From: Prorocentrum cordatum
Taxonomy: Eukaryota > Sar > Dinophyceae > Prorocentrales > Prorocentraceae
Reading direction: 5' to 3'
Length of the DNA stretch: 47,500 nucleotides
Assembly: GCA_963575745.1 (NCBI GenBank)
Contig: CAUYUJ010018554.1
Location: 1 to 47,500, forward strand
The position numbers and the translations under genes are program-made. Within the stretch, counting starts at the first letter, position 1. Each line of letters begins with the position of its first letter. Below the pieces are notes generated by a model. That model was not told the DNA's origin. It did not search any database and saw nothing but the letters and a program-made list of their open reading frames with translations. Positions 1-11,223 of this stretch are shown here, one piece after another.

Positions 1-980
1 CAGGGGTCGTGTTGCCAGTGGATTGTGTTGGACGGTCAGCAAGGTTCCCTGTGTATTCGCCCTGCCCCTCACCCTGCGAAATGCGACTACCTTCGCACTC
101 TTCCCGGTGGAAGCGACTGACCGTCGCAGAGGCTATTGGAATCCAAGGCGGCTGGGTGTTCCCAGAGGTTGTGTTGCCAGTGGGTTGTGTTGGACGGTCG
201 GCAAGGTCCTCTCTGTCTTCTCCCAGCCCCTTCTCCTGTGGCTCGCGACACATTTCGCAATCTTCCCGGTGTAGGCGAACGACCATCGCAGAGTCTGTTG
301 GAATCCGAGGCGGCTGGGTGTTCCCAGGGGTCGTGTTGCCAGTGGATTGTGTTGGACGGTCAGCAAGGTTCCCTGTGTATTCGCCCTGCCCCTCACCCTG
401 CGAAATGCGACTACCTTCGCACTCTTCCCGGTGGAAGCGACTGACCGTCGCAGAGGCTATTGGAATCCAAGGCGGCTGGGTGTTCCCAGAGGTTGTGTTG
501 CCAGCGGGTTGTGTTGGACGGTCGGCAAGGTCCTCTCTGTCTTCTCCCAGCCCCTTCTCCTGTGGCTCGCGACACATTTCGCAATCTTCCCGGTGTAGGT
601 GAACGACCATCGCAGAGTCTGTTGGAATCCGCGGCGGCTGGGTGTTCCCAGGGGTCGTGTTGCAAGCGGGTTGTGTTGGACGATCGGCGAAGTCCTCTCC
701 GTCTTCTCCCTGCCCCTCACCCTGCGACTCGCGACTATCATCACATTCTTCCCGGTGGCGGCGACTGAGCGTCGCAGAGTCCGTTGGAATCCGAGGCGGT
801 TGGGTGTGCCAACAGGTCGCGCTGCCAGTGGGTTGTGTGGGACGGTCGGCAAGGTCCTTCCTGATTTCTTCCAGCTCCGCCTCCTGCGATTCACGACTAT
901 CTTCGCGCTCTTCCCGGTGGAGGCGACCCTTGTCGCAATCTTCCCGGTGTAGGCGACTAACCGTCGCATCTCGAGGAACA
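1..980 (+). repeat. 162-bp satellite in 324-bp dimers
   Basis: GTGTTGCC-like starts at 9, 171, 333, 495, 657 and 819, always exactly 162 apart. Monomers 1 and 3, and 2 and 4, are nearly identical, while neighbours differ, so the recent unit is the 324-bp dimer. Monomers 5 and 6 are diverged. It runs off the window start. The 197-codon plus-strand frame (9-602) ends where CGA became TGA in monomer 4; a 238-codon minus-strand frame also crosses it. Confidence 0.93.
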
Positions 981-984
981 GCGA

Positions 985-2740
985 CGTGCTGCACGACCCC
1001 GTTGTGCTGGAGCCCGTGGTACTCAACCCCGTTGTGCTCGTCAACGTCGTGCTGCTAGTCCCACTGGTGCTTGTTGCCGAGCTGCTTGTCTCGGTGGTGT
1101 GGGCCCGTGACGTGCTGCCCGAGCCTGTGGTGCTCGACCCAGGTGTGTGTCGGCGGCGTGCTGCAAGTCCCACTGGTGCTCGTAGCCATGCTGCGTGACT
1201 TAGTTGTGCTCGTCAACGACGTGCTGCTCGACCTCGTTGTGCTTGAGCCCGTGGTGCTAGACCCCGTGATGCTAGTCAGCGTCGTGCTGCACGTCTGGCT
1301 GGTGCACGTTTCCGTGCTGCTAGTCTCAGTTGTGCACGTCCAACGTGCTACTCGACCCCATTGTGCTGGAGCCAGTGGTGCTCGTCGACGTCGCGTTACT
1401 GTCCACTGGTGCTTGTTGTCGAGCTGCTTGCTGGGTGGTGCAGGTCAGCGGTATGCTGATCGACCCCGTTGTGCTGGAGCCCGTGGTGCACGACCCTGTT
1501 GTGCTCGTCAGGGTCGTGCTGCTCGACTCACTGGTGCTTGTCGCCGAGCTGCTTGTCGCAGTTGTGCGCGTCGGCGACGTGCTGCTCGATCCCTTAGTGC
1601 AAGACCCGTGGTGCACGTCGCCGACGTGCTGCTAGTCCCGCTGGTCCCCGTTGCCATGCTGCTTGTCACGGTGTGCTGGTCAACGACGTGCTACTCGACT
1701 CCGTGGGGTGGATCCCGTGGTACTGCACCCAGTTGTGCTCGATATCGTTGTGCTGCACGACTCGCTGGTGTTCGTTGCCGTGCCGCTTGTCACGGTGGTG
1801 CTGGCCAGCGACATGTTGCCCGACTCTGTAGTGCTAGACCCCGTGGTGCCCGACTCCTTTGTGCACGACACCAGCATGCTGCTGGTGTCACTGGTGCACG
1901 TCGTCGTGCCGCATGTTTCGGTAATGCTCGTCGGCGAAGTGCTGCTCGACCGCGTTATGTTGGTCCTCGTGCTGCAAGACGCCGTTGTGCTGGTCAACGC
2001 GTGCTGCTCGTCCCCCGAGTGCTCGTTGCCTAGCTGCATGTCTCAGTGATAATGGTCAGCGACTCGCTGCAGGACTCTGTCGTGCTACAGCTGGTTGTGC
2101 TCGTCAGGGTCGTACTGCTGGTCTCTGTGGTGCTCGTCGCCGTGCAGCTCGTCTCGGTGGTACACGTCGGTGACGTGCTGCTCTGCTCTGTGGTGCCCGC
2201 CCCGTGGTGCTCGTCACCGTCGCGCTGCTCGACTCACCAGCGCTTGTCGCCGTGCTGCTTGTCTCAGTTGTGCTAGTCAACGACGCGATGCTGGACTCTG
2301 TTCTGCTGGAGCCTGTAGTGCGAGACTCCGTTGTGTAGGTCCTCGTCGTGCTGCTCGTCTCACTGGTGCTCATCGTCGAGCTGCTGGTCTCAATTATGCT
2401 GGTCGGAGACGTGCTTCTGGACTCAGTAACCGGAGCCTGTGGTGATGGCCAGGGGACAAGGGACAAGGGAGTCGGTCGCACACCGTGCTGCTCGACGAGG
2501 TGCTGCTGGTGTCCGCAATGCTGGACAAGGTAGTGCTGCACGACTCGGTCTTGCTGCTCACCGTGGTGCTGCTCAGCCTAGTGCTGCTCGTCATTGATGT
2601 GCTGCTCGATTCCGTGGTACACGTCAGACTGGTGCTTGTGCTGCTCGACTCGCTCGTGCTGGTCAAACTGGTGCTGCTAGATGTTGCGGTACTTGAGTCG
2701 GTCGTGCTCGTTAGTGAAGTGATACTCGATTCTGGATGGG
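985..2740 (+). repeat. Degenerate 15-bp minisatellite, 1.75 kb
   Basis: The units are GTTGTGCTGGAGCCC, GTGGTGCTAGACCCC, GTCGTGCTGCACGTC and so on: GTNGTGCTNGNCNNC with much variation. Fifteen being a multiple of three, Val-Val-Leu-x-x frames (plus) and Ser/Thr frames (minus) stay open for 100-320 codons. No gene signal. Confidence 0.88.
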
Positions 2741-3198
2741 CTGGTGGGGATACTTTTTTTTCAGCGGCCGCGGGCGAGCGCGCCGGCGGCGAGTCAGGTC
2801 AAAGCGGGCCACGCAGTGACGAATTAGACTAAAGCAGCGGAGACAGGCCACACCTAAAGCGGCTAACCGAGGCCTCACGCGGCAACTCAGCGGCAGACCG
2901 GCGAGTGGCAGGAATCAGCTGAGACTGAGTCGTACTGCCAGCGTGCAAGTATGGCTGGTGCGCGCCGCGCTGAAACAGAGCCATAGTTTGAAAATGACCC
3001 GCCCCCCGCCCATGAGACTGCTGCAAATAATTGAATCGGAATGCGCGCCGCACGTTAGGCGAGAGAGCCACAGTCTGCCCTCCATCCGTGAAACGGCTGC
3101 ACAAAGCGTTAAGACGAACGAGCGCGGCGCCGCAGCGAGAGCCCCAAAGTCGAAAACCACCCGCCCCGATCCGTGAAACTGCTGCAGATTGAAAACTT
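2741..3198. repeat. Degenerate repeats related, inverted, to 35830-36300
   Basis: CCGTGAAACGGCTGCA, CATGAGACTGCTGCA and CCGTGAAACTGCTGCAG recur with GCGAGAGCCACA and GACGAACGAGCGCGGCG; their complements are in the 80-bp array at 35830-36300. T8 at 2753-2760. Confidence 0.6.
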
Positions 3199-3352
3199 AG
3201 GTCGGGCATGTCCTCCGACAGGCAGATGTTGGAGGGAAATAGAAAATAGTCCAAAAATAACTCAAAATATTCAAATGTGATCGACAAATGGTCCCCAGAC
3301 TATTTTTGACTATGTTTGAATATTCCTCCTGTAGAGGGACGTACCCGACTTG
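3199..3352. mobile_element. Complete short TIR element, copy 1
   Basis: Left end GGTCGGGCATGTCCTCCGACAG, right end CTCCTGTAGAGGGACGTACCCGAC. Interior AATAGTCCAAAAATAACTC and CCCCAGACTATTTTTGACTA. Flanks TTGAAAACTTAG and TTGAATGTGAG are only loosely alike. No coding capacity. Confidence 0.82.
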
Positions 3353-3483
3353 AATGTGAGCCTCGGGATCTCGGGAAAATCCCAAGCGTCGATCTCGGCG
3401 AAGGCACCTCGAGCGAAGCGCCCGGCCCGCCCCCTGCTGACACGCCTGCGGGTGCGACAGCGAAGGGTTCTTGTTAAGGCCAC

Positions 3484-3655
3484 AGGGACGGAGGAAGAGG
3501 AGGAGCCAGAGGAGGTGGAGGAGCAGGAGGAGGAGGAGGGGGGGAGGAGCAGGAGGAGGAGGAGTAGGACGAGGAGGAGGAGGAGAAGGAGGAGGAGGAG
3601 AAGGATGAGAAGAGGTGGGAGTGCCCGGGGAAGAGGAGGAGGCAACGTCGGCGAA
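3484..3655 (+). repeat. (GGA)n tract
   Basis: GAGGAGGAGG with interruptions from 3490 to 3625. Pyrimidine on the SF3B3 transcript strand. Confidence 0.9.
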
Positions 3656-4400
3656 GCGAGGCGCCGCGAGCGTCCCGCGAGACGGCCCCCGCCCCTTAGC
3701 GCGGCGGTGGCGCGTCCAATACAACTAGGCACGCCCCCTCCCCCAGCTGAAAATCCGAATTAGTGACAGCCCGGGGGGGGGGGCAAGCCAAGGAGTGCCT
3801 AGCACAGGCTCTGAAGAGGTGCATCTCCCCCTTTCCGTCACCTCCCTCCCTCCCTAATCCGCACTCCCTGCCTTACTCTCCTCCCGCCCTGCATACATCG
3901 CTCGCCATCCCCACGTTTCCCTGCAAGCGTGCGCGCACGCGCCAGATGCGCATGCCAGCGAAGGCGCCCGCATTCGCTTGCGCACGCGTCCAGACGCATG
4001 TGTGCAGGGTGCGAAGTGCTTGCGTGAGCGCGCGCTTGCGCGCGCGCGTCCGAACGCGCTTGCCTTGGCTACGCACAGCTCCCTCCATCACTTGGGAGAG
4101 GCCAAACGCACCCTGAGAACGACGTGCCCCCAGTGAGGTGTCGCAGCGGCCACGGTTCCAGCCACGGTGGGCGCAAAAACGCAACCGTTGGTGGCCCAGA
4201 GGTGGGCCCTGAGGCCCCCTCTCCAGGGCACGTCTGTTCTAGGGTAAGTGTTCGGCGGCGAGCCGGGCGGGGAGTGAGAAGGGGCGAGCCTTCTCATCAG
4301 GCTTGGAAGGCCTCTGGCCTTCTGAAAAGTGTTCTAAGCCTTCTCCGAAGAGACAAAATTAGCCTGACAGAGGACCCAACCATGTGCAGTTGCGAGTACC
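3656..4400. other. No recognised gene; alternating GC patches
   Basis: A G10 run at 3774, and GTGCGCGCACGCGCC (3929) and GCGCGCGCTTGCGCGCGCGC (4028), alternating purine-pyrimidine stretches. No conserved frame. Confidence 0.5.
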
Positions 4401-4419
4401 GCATTGTGGGTACCGGTTT

Positions 4420-5600
4420 CGGTGAAGCTCCTGTGGGGCCACGGAACATGTGAGGGTGCGCCGAAATTGGTGGCGCGGACGCATGTGGACACCGCCACTG
4501 GGGCCTTCGGTGCAGCTCCCTATGGGGCCACGAAACGCTTCCCTGGGCGAGGGAGACGCATGCGAACTGCGCCATTGGGACCTTCGCTGGAGCTCCTTAT
4601 AGGGCCACGAAGTGCTGTCATGGGTGGGGGAGACTGCGCCTCTGGCGCCTTCGGTGGAGCTCCCTATGTGGCCACGAAACGTTGTCCTGGGTAGGGGAGA
4701 CGCATGCGAAAACCCCCACTGGGGCCTTCGGTAGAGCTCCCTATGGGGCAACGAAACGCTGTCCTGGGCAGGGGAGACGCATGCGAACACCCCCACTGGG
4801 GCCTACGGCTGAGCTCTCTATGAGGCCACGAAACACTGCCCTGGGGCCACGAAACGTGTGAGGGGTGTGCCGAATTGGGTGTGCGTGACGCATGCGGGCG
4901 GCGGCACTGGGGCCTTTTCGGTGAAGCTCCCTATGGGGCCACGAAACGTGTGAGGGGTGTGCCGAATTGGGTGTGCGTGACGCATGCGGGCGGCGGCACT
5001 GGAGGCTTCGGTGGAGCTCCCTATGGGGCCACGAAACGTGTGAGGGGTGTGCCGACTTGGGTGTGCGTGACGCATGCGGGCGGCGGCACTGGGGCCTTCG
5101 GTGGAGCTCCATATGGGGCCACGAAACGTGTGAGGGGTGTGCCGAAGTGGGTGTGCGTGACGCATGCAGGCGGCGGCACTGGGGCCTTCGGTGGAGCTCT
5201 CTGTGGGGCCACGAAACGTGTGAGGGGTGTGCCGAATTGGGTGTGCGTGACGCATGCGGGCGGCGGCACTGGGGCCTTCGGTGGAGCTCCCTATGGGGCC
5301 ACGAAACGTGTGAGGGGTGTACCGAATTGGGTGTGCGTGACGCATGCGGGCGGCGGCACTGGGGCCTTCGGTGGAGCTCCCCATAGGGCCACGAAACGTG
5401 TGAGGGGTGTGCCGAAGTGGGTGCGCGGGGACGCATGCGGGCGGCAGCACTGGGGCCTTCGGTGGAGGTCCCTATGGGGCCACAAAACGTGTGAGGGGTG
5501 TGCCGAATTGGGTGGCGAACGCATGCGGACTGCGCCACTGGGCCCTTCGGTGGAGCTCCCTGTGGGGCCACGAAAAGTATGAGGGGTGTGCCGACATGGG
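4420..5600 (+). repeat. 90-bp tandem array
   Basis: GTGTGCGTGA recurs at 4879, 4971, 5061, 5151, 5241 and 5331, spacing 90 bp except one 92. Each unit is GACGCATGCGGGCGGCGGCA, CTGGGGCCTTCGGTGGAGCT, CCCTATGGGGCCACGAAACG, TGTGAGGGGTGTGCCGAATT. Units from 4420 to 4850 are diverged. Ninety is a multiple of three, so frames up to 328 codons stay open. Confidence 0.93.
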
Positions 5601-5605
5601 TGTCG

Positions 5606-5681
5606 ATGATGATGGCGATAACGGCGATGATGGCGATGGCGATGGCGATGAGAATGATGATGATGCTGATGATGATGATGC

Positions 5682-5724
<43 letters not shown>

Positions 5725-5835
5725 CATGATGACGATGACGATGACGATGATGATTATGATGATGATAATGATGATGATAATGCAAACCGTGTAAGAAAGC
5801 TCATTATCGTAAGAATCGTGAGGGTGATGATGATA

Positions 5836-5932
<97 letters not shown>

Positions 5933-5995
5933 GGCAGGAAGGAGGAGGGGGAGGAGGAGAGGAGGGGAGAGGAGAGGAGAGGAGAACCCGGGGCG
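5606..5995 (+). repeat. (GAT)n and (GGA)n tracts
   Basis: GATGATGAT with GAC and GCT variants, 5606-5780 and 5824-5930, then GGAGGAGAGGAGA to 5990. Poly-Asp, poly-Met, poly-His and poly-Ile frames result. Confidence 0.93.
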
Positions 5996-6189
5996 ACGTC
6001 TCTTCAAAACGAGGACCCAACACCACAGGATGGTTGGGAACAAATCTCAGAAGGCCAGAGGGCTTCTGACCAGCACCGCCGCCTTCTGAGAAGGCCTTCT
6101 CCTTTTCACTCCCCTCCACCTCGCTCGCCGCCGACATTCGGCCTCCCCCGAATCCCTCCCTGCTGTTGTGGATGCCGTGACAATGGAAA

Positions 6190-6315
6190 CCCTAACAGTC
6201 CGATCATTGAATTAGAGATGTGTTTAAAATATTTGAAACATGTTATAGAGAATGTAAAACATGCATTTTACATGTTTAAGGCACGTTTGAAACATGTTTC
6301 GACATCTGGAATTTT
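6190..6315. repeat. AT-rich palindromic patch
   Basis: GAAACATGTTTC (perfect palindrome), GTAAAACATGCATTTTAC (near palindrome) and several AAACATG words in 120 bp, inside the intron after exon F. Confidence 0.6.
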
Positions 6316-6448
6316 TTTAGGCAGCACGGTTCCTCTCCACTGATCGACTTCCACAGCCCTGCTGGCCCTGCACACCCCTGCGGGCCAGCCCAGCCCAGCC
6401 CGTCGGCCACCCCCCCCGCCGCCCAGAGCCGCCGCGCGCCGGCGCAGC

Positions 6449-6516
6449 CTGACGGACTTGGCGCCCAGGAACCTGGAGCGCTGGTCGCTCAGGGTGCCCG
6501 TGACGAAGTCCACCAC
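6449..6516 (-). CDS. SF3B3: SF3B3 exon F (3' end uncertain)
   Basis: The frame reads VVDFVTGTLSDQRSRFLGAK, then SVR. The family motif is V-D-x-V-T-G-x-L-S-D-x-R-x-R-F/Y-L-G, so this is a strong match. The acceptor is CTCAAAG|GTGGTG (AG at 6517-6518). The donor is not certain: GTCAG|GCTGCG at 6448 is the best site and would end the exon in phase 2, completing an Arg codon in the next exon; the frame runs on for some Arg/Ala/Gly-rich codons that no longer match the family. The next expected block (F-x-V-x-x-x-G-x-x-A-x-L-x-L-S-S-R) was not found in 1-6400 and must lie beyond the window. A transcript-strand GGA tract (plus 6566-6632) ends about 50 nt upstream. Confidence 0.88.
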
Positions 6517-6565
6517 CTTTGAGGGACCAAACGCGAGGCCCCTGGGCACCCAGGGTCTCCTCGTG

Positions 6566-6632
6566 CCTCCTCCTCCTCCTCCTCCTCCTCCTCCTCCTCC
6601 TCCTCCTCCTCCTCCTCCTCCTCCTCCTCCTC
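6566..6632. repeat. (TCC)n tract upstream of exon F acceptor
   Basis: About 22 uninterrupted CCT triplets, GGA on the transcript strand, ending about 50 nt before the exon F acceptor. Confidence 0.95.
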
Positions 6633-6634
6633 GA

Positions 6635-8118
6635 CTCCCCCGCTCAAGGTCCCACCCCCTGAGGGTCCAGGTGGGGAGAGGGGAGGGTCGAGGATGGAAG
6701 GGGCGAGGGAGGAGGGGCGGAGGGCGGAGAGGGGCATGGGAGGGGGAAGGAGAGCGAAGGGAAAGAGAGAGGGCGAGGGAGTAGGGGAGGACGGGATGGA
6801 GAGGGACGAGGGGGTGCAGTGGGGATGGGAAAGGAGGGGGCAGGGAGCGTGGAAAGGGGGGATGGGAGACGGATGAGGAAGGAAGGCCCTATACACCACT
6901 CACTCCCGAAGCGCACCTCTGTCAAACCGTCCTAGCCTGCTCCTTCACTGCCCCCACCGCCCAGCCTAGGGGCTGGGGTACAAGCCAGGACTACCAGCAC
7001 AAACCAGGATTCACGGAACAGAGGGGCAATTCCTCCAGCCCTCTGGGCGTAGGTAGTGGAGGTGGTCATCTCTTCCAACCCCCCTCCTTCCCCTTCGGGC
7101 AGAGGTTACCCCTCCCCAGAGGGTGGGGGGGGGCCAGGGGCCAGGGGGGGGGCTCCCCAGCCACTTTTCCCGGCTGCCCTGTCATCTACAAGCCCGCCCT
7201 GTTTAGTCGACCGTCTCTTGAATCGAACCCGGGAGGGCCCCGGAGGTTCCTGGAGGAGACCCCAAGAGAGAGCCCCGAGCACCAAGAGGCCCTCCCAGCA
7301 TGAAGAGCGCCTCGAGACAGCCCCAGGAGCTAGCTTCCTCGCGCCCGTTCGCGGTCACGCAAAAAACTCAGGAGCCAACCATGAGGGCCCTCTCGGCGCC
7401 CCTGCAGGAGTCCCTCTCCAACCTACTGAGGAGCACACGGAGGAGCAGCTGCCCTCTCTCTCTCTCTCTCGCTGTGCCGATGCGTGTTCCTACAATCCCC
7501 TGGTCCAAGGCCTGCCGCGCGCGGAGTCGTTGCTGGATGGACCGGTGGATCATGCAGCCATCGTACTGCCAGAAAGGAGCGCTGAAATTAGGAACGCAGC
7601 AGCCTTTCTTTCTGGCCAGGGCAGACCTCGGCCACGAACGGGCTCCACGGCCTGGATCTGGGGAGCGGCCCGCAAACCGGAGCCCCTCCTGCACCCAGTG
7701 GGGTCCCGGCTTCGGCGCCTTGGGCCAGATGCGCCGATGGGCACTGCGCGAAGAGCCTCGAGAAAAGCCTCCAGGAGGCAGGCAAGGCCCCTTCCGCGCA
7801 AGCCCCATCGGAAGAGAGAGCCGGATTCTTTCGATGGCATGAAGCGTCGGGGGGCGTGGACTGACCACCTCACCAGCTCCTGGCCGGGGCCCAGCCAGCA
7901 CTGGCGAGGTGGCCAGAGATGGCGCCCCCCGAAGGCCCAGGCATGCGATGCGTCCTGATCTGTGTGCACAGGGTCCCCGGAAGCCCCGACCCCTTCCCAG
8001 GGGCCCAGTGCTCATCCCGAGCCGTTTTTTGTTGCCCAGCGCGAGGGCCCCCAGGGGCCGGAAACTGCCAGAGCCTCCCGTCCTGTTTTTTTTTGTTTAA
8101 AGAAGCGCGCGTGTCTGG
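6635..8118. other. No recognised gene; purine-rich then GC-rich intron
   Basis: 6660-6880 is G/A-rich on the plus strand. 7056-7958 is open for 300 codons on the plus strand but has no motif, biased Pro/Arg/Ser content and overlapping frames on the other strand. TCTCTCTCTCTC at 7459-7470 is the only simple repeat. Confidence 0.45.
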
Positions 8119-9532
8119 GAACGGCCGTAGGGTTAGGTCGGACATGTCCTCCTACAGGCGGATTTTCGAAGAAATTCGCCGGCCCAACGGGCCAGGGCGT
8201 GCTAAGATCTCCGGTAACTGGTTAACAGTATTAACAGTATTTCTAGTTCGCGCGCGCGGGGCGGCCCCTGGGGGTCCCCCGGCGAAAAGTACCCCGACCA
8301 ACGCCCGGCCGCCGCCCGACCGAGGGTCTACTCAGAGATGGTTTTCCTTCGGGGCGGCCTCTCAGGCTCCCCAGAGCGCTCTTCTTAGTATAATGCAGGG
8401 AGGGCCCGAGCCGAGAAAGTAGGATGGCCGGCAGCAACAGCAGGATGGTGAGAGTAGTAAGAGTAAACTGGAAACGACAGTAAATATGGGAGTGAAGATT
8501 CAAGCCCTCTGGATAAGAAGAAGGCTCCAGACAGCAGTAGGAAAATAGGGGAGTGGTGATTAGTGAAGTGCCCAGAGAAGAGTCGTGGCCCACAATAACT
8601 TTTTACATCATCGATCTCCTTTTTAGTGATGCCCAAGAGGCCCCCGAGACTCCCAAAGAGCGCTCGAAGACGCCGAAGATGACCCCAAGACGGCCCAAAA
8701 GGCCCCCAAGACAGCCCAAGAGGCCTCCAAGACGCCCCAAGAGCCTTCCAAGAGGCCTCCGACGAGAGCCCCAAGAGGCCAAAATCGTTGATTTTCATTG
8801 GTTTTTTCTATGTTTTTTGTGTTCTGGCTTTTTCGGCTTCCGGACGCTCCAAGACGGCCCAAGAGGCCCCCAAGACCGCTCCAAGACGGCCCACGAAGCT
8901 CCCAAGACGGCGCCGAAACGACCCAAGAGAGCCCTCAAGACGGCCCAAGTGCCGCCCACGACGGACCAAGAGGCCCCAAGACGGGCCCAAGAGGGACTCA
9001 GGAGGGATACCGAGAACTCAAAAATGGAGCCCTCCGTCCCAGAAGGCGCCCAGGATGTCCCAAAGAGGCCCCAAGAGGCCTCCAAGAGGCCCCAAGATGT
9101 CGCCAAGAGGCCCCAGGAGACTCCCAGGAGGCCCAAAAGAAGCCCCAGAAGGCTTAAAACATGTCTCCCAGGCGCCCCCGAACGGCCTCTCAACAGACCC
9201 CAAGAGGCCCCCCAAAGAAGCATCTTGACGACGACTCTATTTCGCCCCATCGAGAGACGACCCCCAGGGAACTGCTTCACCATCAAACCTCCCCACGCAA
9301 CGCGTCCGAACGACACCCGCCCCCAAGAGCGCAACATGGGCAACGAACACACAGACAAAAACCAGCGATGCCATATCACGGGCCGGCGGAATGAGCGAAG
9401 CGATTCAATAATTAAGATGATCCAAACATGCTCAATAAGTCAAAAACAGTCGAAACATCGTCCCAAGACTATTTTCTAACTATTTTGGAATACTCCTCCT
9501 GTAGAGGGACACGCCCGAGAACAGCCGTAGGG
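8119..9532. mobile_element. Long TIR element, copy 2, with 14-bp target duplication
   Basis: The left end TTAGGTCGGACATGTCC, CTACAGGCGGATTTTCG begins at 8133; the right end (CGTCCCAAGACTATTTTCTAA, ATACTCCTCCTGTAGAGGGACACGCCCGA) finishes at 9518. GAACGGCCGTAGGG (8119-8132) and GAACAGCCGTAGGG (9519-9532) flank it directly, one mismatch. At 1,386 bp it is ten times longer than other copies. Its middle holds the CCAAGACGGCC array and no recognised transposase. It may be a short copy enlarged by insertion or a less deleted relative. Confidence 0.8.
8640..9230. repeat. CCAAGACGGCCC array inside the long TIR element
   Basis: Units of 10-12 bp (CCAAGAGGCC, CCAAGACGGC, CCCAAGATGTC), largest member of this family. 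The 308-codon plus-strand frame at 8553-9479 is mainly Pro-Lys-Arg from these units. Confidence 0.8.
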
Positions 9533-9543
9533 GGGCGCGAGAC

Positions 9544-9600
9544 CGAGCGGATGAGGATGCCGCTGCTCAGCCCGATGCTCAGGAAGAGGCTGTGCACGTC
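9544..9600 (-). CDS. SF3B3: SF3B3 exon E
   Basis: The 57-bp exon reads DVHSLFLSIGLSSGILIRS. SF3B3 orthologues have L-x-L-N-I/S-G-L-Q-N-G-V-L-x-R-T here, so length and spacing agree. The acceptor is CCGGGCAG|GACGTG (AG at 9601-9602), the donor TCG|GTCTCG, a GT site. Phase 0 at both ends. There is no GGA tract upstream. The donor lies only 24 nt from the right end of a 1.4-kb TIR element (8133-9518) inserted in the following intron; one target duplication (9519-9532) separates them. Confidence 0.88.
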
Positions 9601-10075
9601 CTGCCCGGCGCGGGCCCGGCTTCGGTGGACGCGAGCGCGCTCCACTACTCGAAGAAGTAGCTACTCGCAAATGGCCTGGATCGGCGGCTAGGGGTTCACG
9701 ATCCATCACATAGAGGAAGACATGTGGTCTTCTCGGGCGATGGCAGGACTGGGTTAAGTGGGACCTGGTTTGAAAGTCTGAACCGGTGACGCCCCACCCG
9801 TCCCATTCCACTAACCGGAATTGCCGTCACCCGAAAAACACCAACGGCTGACCTGGTTTAGTGATTCCAATCCATTTTTGGGGGGCTTCGGGCCCAATTC
9901 ACTAACGGGCTCCCCTGAACCGGGGTCCTGGCTATACCCGATCTTCGCACATCTGCGAGTGGGCACTTTGGGAGTAGTGGAACACGCTTGATGAGTCGGT
10001 GGGCGGCGGGCCGGCTGGAAGCTGGGCCCGCACCAGAGGTCGCTCTGGCGAAGGGTTACTCTGACGTGTACTCTT
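9601..10075. other. No recognised feature (intron D-E near exon E)
   Basis: Moderately GC-rich. The word GCACCAGAGGTCGCTCTGGCG at 10030 has a relative at 32400. Nothing else was seen. Confidence 0.4.
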
Positions 10076-10190
10076 AAGTCGGGCCCGTCCCCCTACAGGC
10101 GCAGGCGGATTTTGGACGGGAAAAAAAGCGAAAAATGCCCAAGAATACTCCAACAAATCGTGGAAAAATCATCCCCAGACTATTTTTCCC
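10076..10190. mobile_element. Short TIR element, copy 3, right end lost
   Basis: Left end AAGTCGGGCCCGTCCCCCTACAGG; interior GGATTTTGGACG, AAGAATACTCC and TCATCCCCAGACTATTTTT as in the others; the sequence leaves the family at CCCGGAAAGGG. Confidence 0.75.
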
Positions 10191-10499
10191 GGAAAGGGCT
10201 TGGGCCCAGGGTTCTCTTACAGTTTGTAAACTGTCCCCAGTGCCATGTTGGGGAAGGGCTGGCGGAATGATTCCCTGTTAAATATCAAGGTCGGGAAGTG
10301 CCGGCGGAATTATTATTGAGGATGTATCAGGCGAAACGCTTGTTTTCGAAATCACGATCGATAATTTACAAGGTGCGGGTCATTTTTCCGTTCGTCGTGG
10401 ATGTCTCGAGCGAAACGCTTGTTCCGCAGAGTTTGCCAAGGATATCTCCAGCGAAACGCTTGTGTTACATGTCCAGGTTAAGCCCCAGGAAGACACAGA

Positions 10500-11210
10500 A
10501 TAGCCCTCTCCAGGAGTGCGAATCCGTATGTTTTTACGTATGTGCCCAAAGATTGGTCCTCTCTAGGGGTATGAATCCGTCTGTTTTATATCTATGTGCC
10601 TATAGATTTGCCCTCTCCAGGGGTGCAACTCCGTGTCCTTTCACGCATGTGCCATTAGATTGGCCCTCTCCAGGGGTGCGAATCCGTGTCTTTTACGTAT
10701 GTGCCTACAGATTGGTCCTCTGTAGGGGTACGAATCCGTATGCTTTTACGTATGTGCCGCCTATAGATTGGCCTCGATCCAGGGGTTCGGTTCTGTGTTT
10801 TCACGTATGTGCCCATAGTTTGGCCCTCTCTAGGGGTGCGAATCCCTGTGTTCCTATGTGTGTGCCTATGGAGAATCAGTGTGTGTTTTCACGTATGGGC
10901 CTAAAGGTGTATCCAACATGCTGGCCCCGCGGTAGAACCGCGTGTTTTCACGTGTCCACGCCACCCAAAGGGGGTATCTCACATGGTGGTCCTGAGCTGG
11001 AACCACGTGTTTGTATGTGTCCACGCCACCCATGTGGTATCCAACATGGTGGCCTCGAGATGGAACTACCTGTTTTCACGTGTCCAGGCCACCCAGGGGG
11101 TATCTAACATGGTGGTCCCGCGCTGGAACGGACGTCTAACGTGAAGATGTGTTGAGGATGCCTCGAAGGAACCACTTGTTTTCACGTGTCCAGTTCGCCC
11201 AGGCGGATGT
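10500..11210 (+). repeat. Two linked arrays of about 53 and 62 bp
   Basis: First array to about 10860: GGCCCTCTCCAGGGGTGCG, AATCCGTRTG, TTTTACGTATGTGCC, starts of AATCCGT at 10521, 10574, 10681, 10733. Second array 10905-11210: GGTATCTAACATGGTGGTCC, GGAACCACGTGTTTTCACGT, GTCCACGCCACCC. The two share the TTTTCACGT word. Confidence 0.85.
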
Positions 11211-11223
11211 CTAGCATGAGGTG

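Noticed and set aside
4420-5600. Regular 90-bp repeats considered as a CRISPR array
   Set aside because: Whole units repeat without variable spacers, no cas gene, eukaryotic context.
7195-7235. TCTTGAATCGAACCCGGGA as a tRNA T-arm
   Set aside because: No acceptor stem, anticodon arm or D-arm can be formed around it.
7056-7958. 300-codon plus-strand frame
   Set aside because: No motif, biased composition, equally long frames opposite; it lies in the intron between exons E and F.
8553-9479. 308-codon plus-strand frame that could be a transposase of the TIR element
   Set aside because: Mostly Pro-Lys-Arg from the CCAAGACGGCC array; no catalytic triad or zinc-binding pattern.
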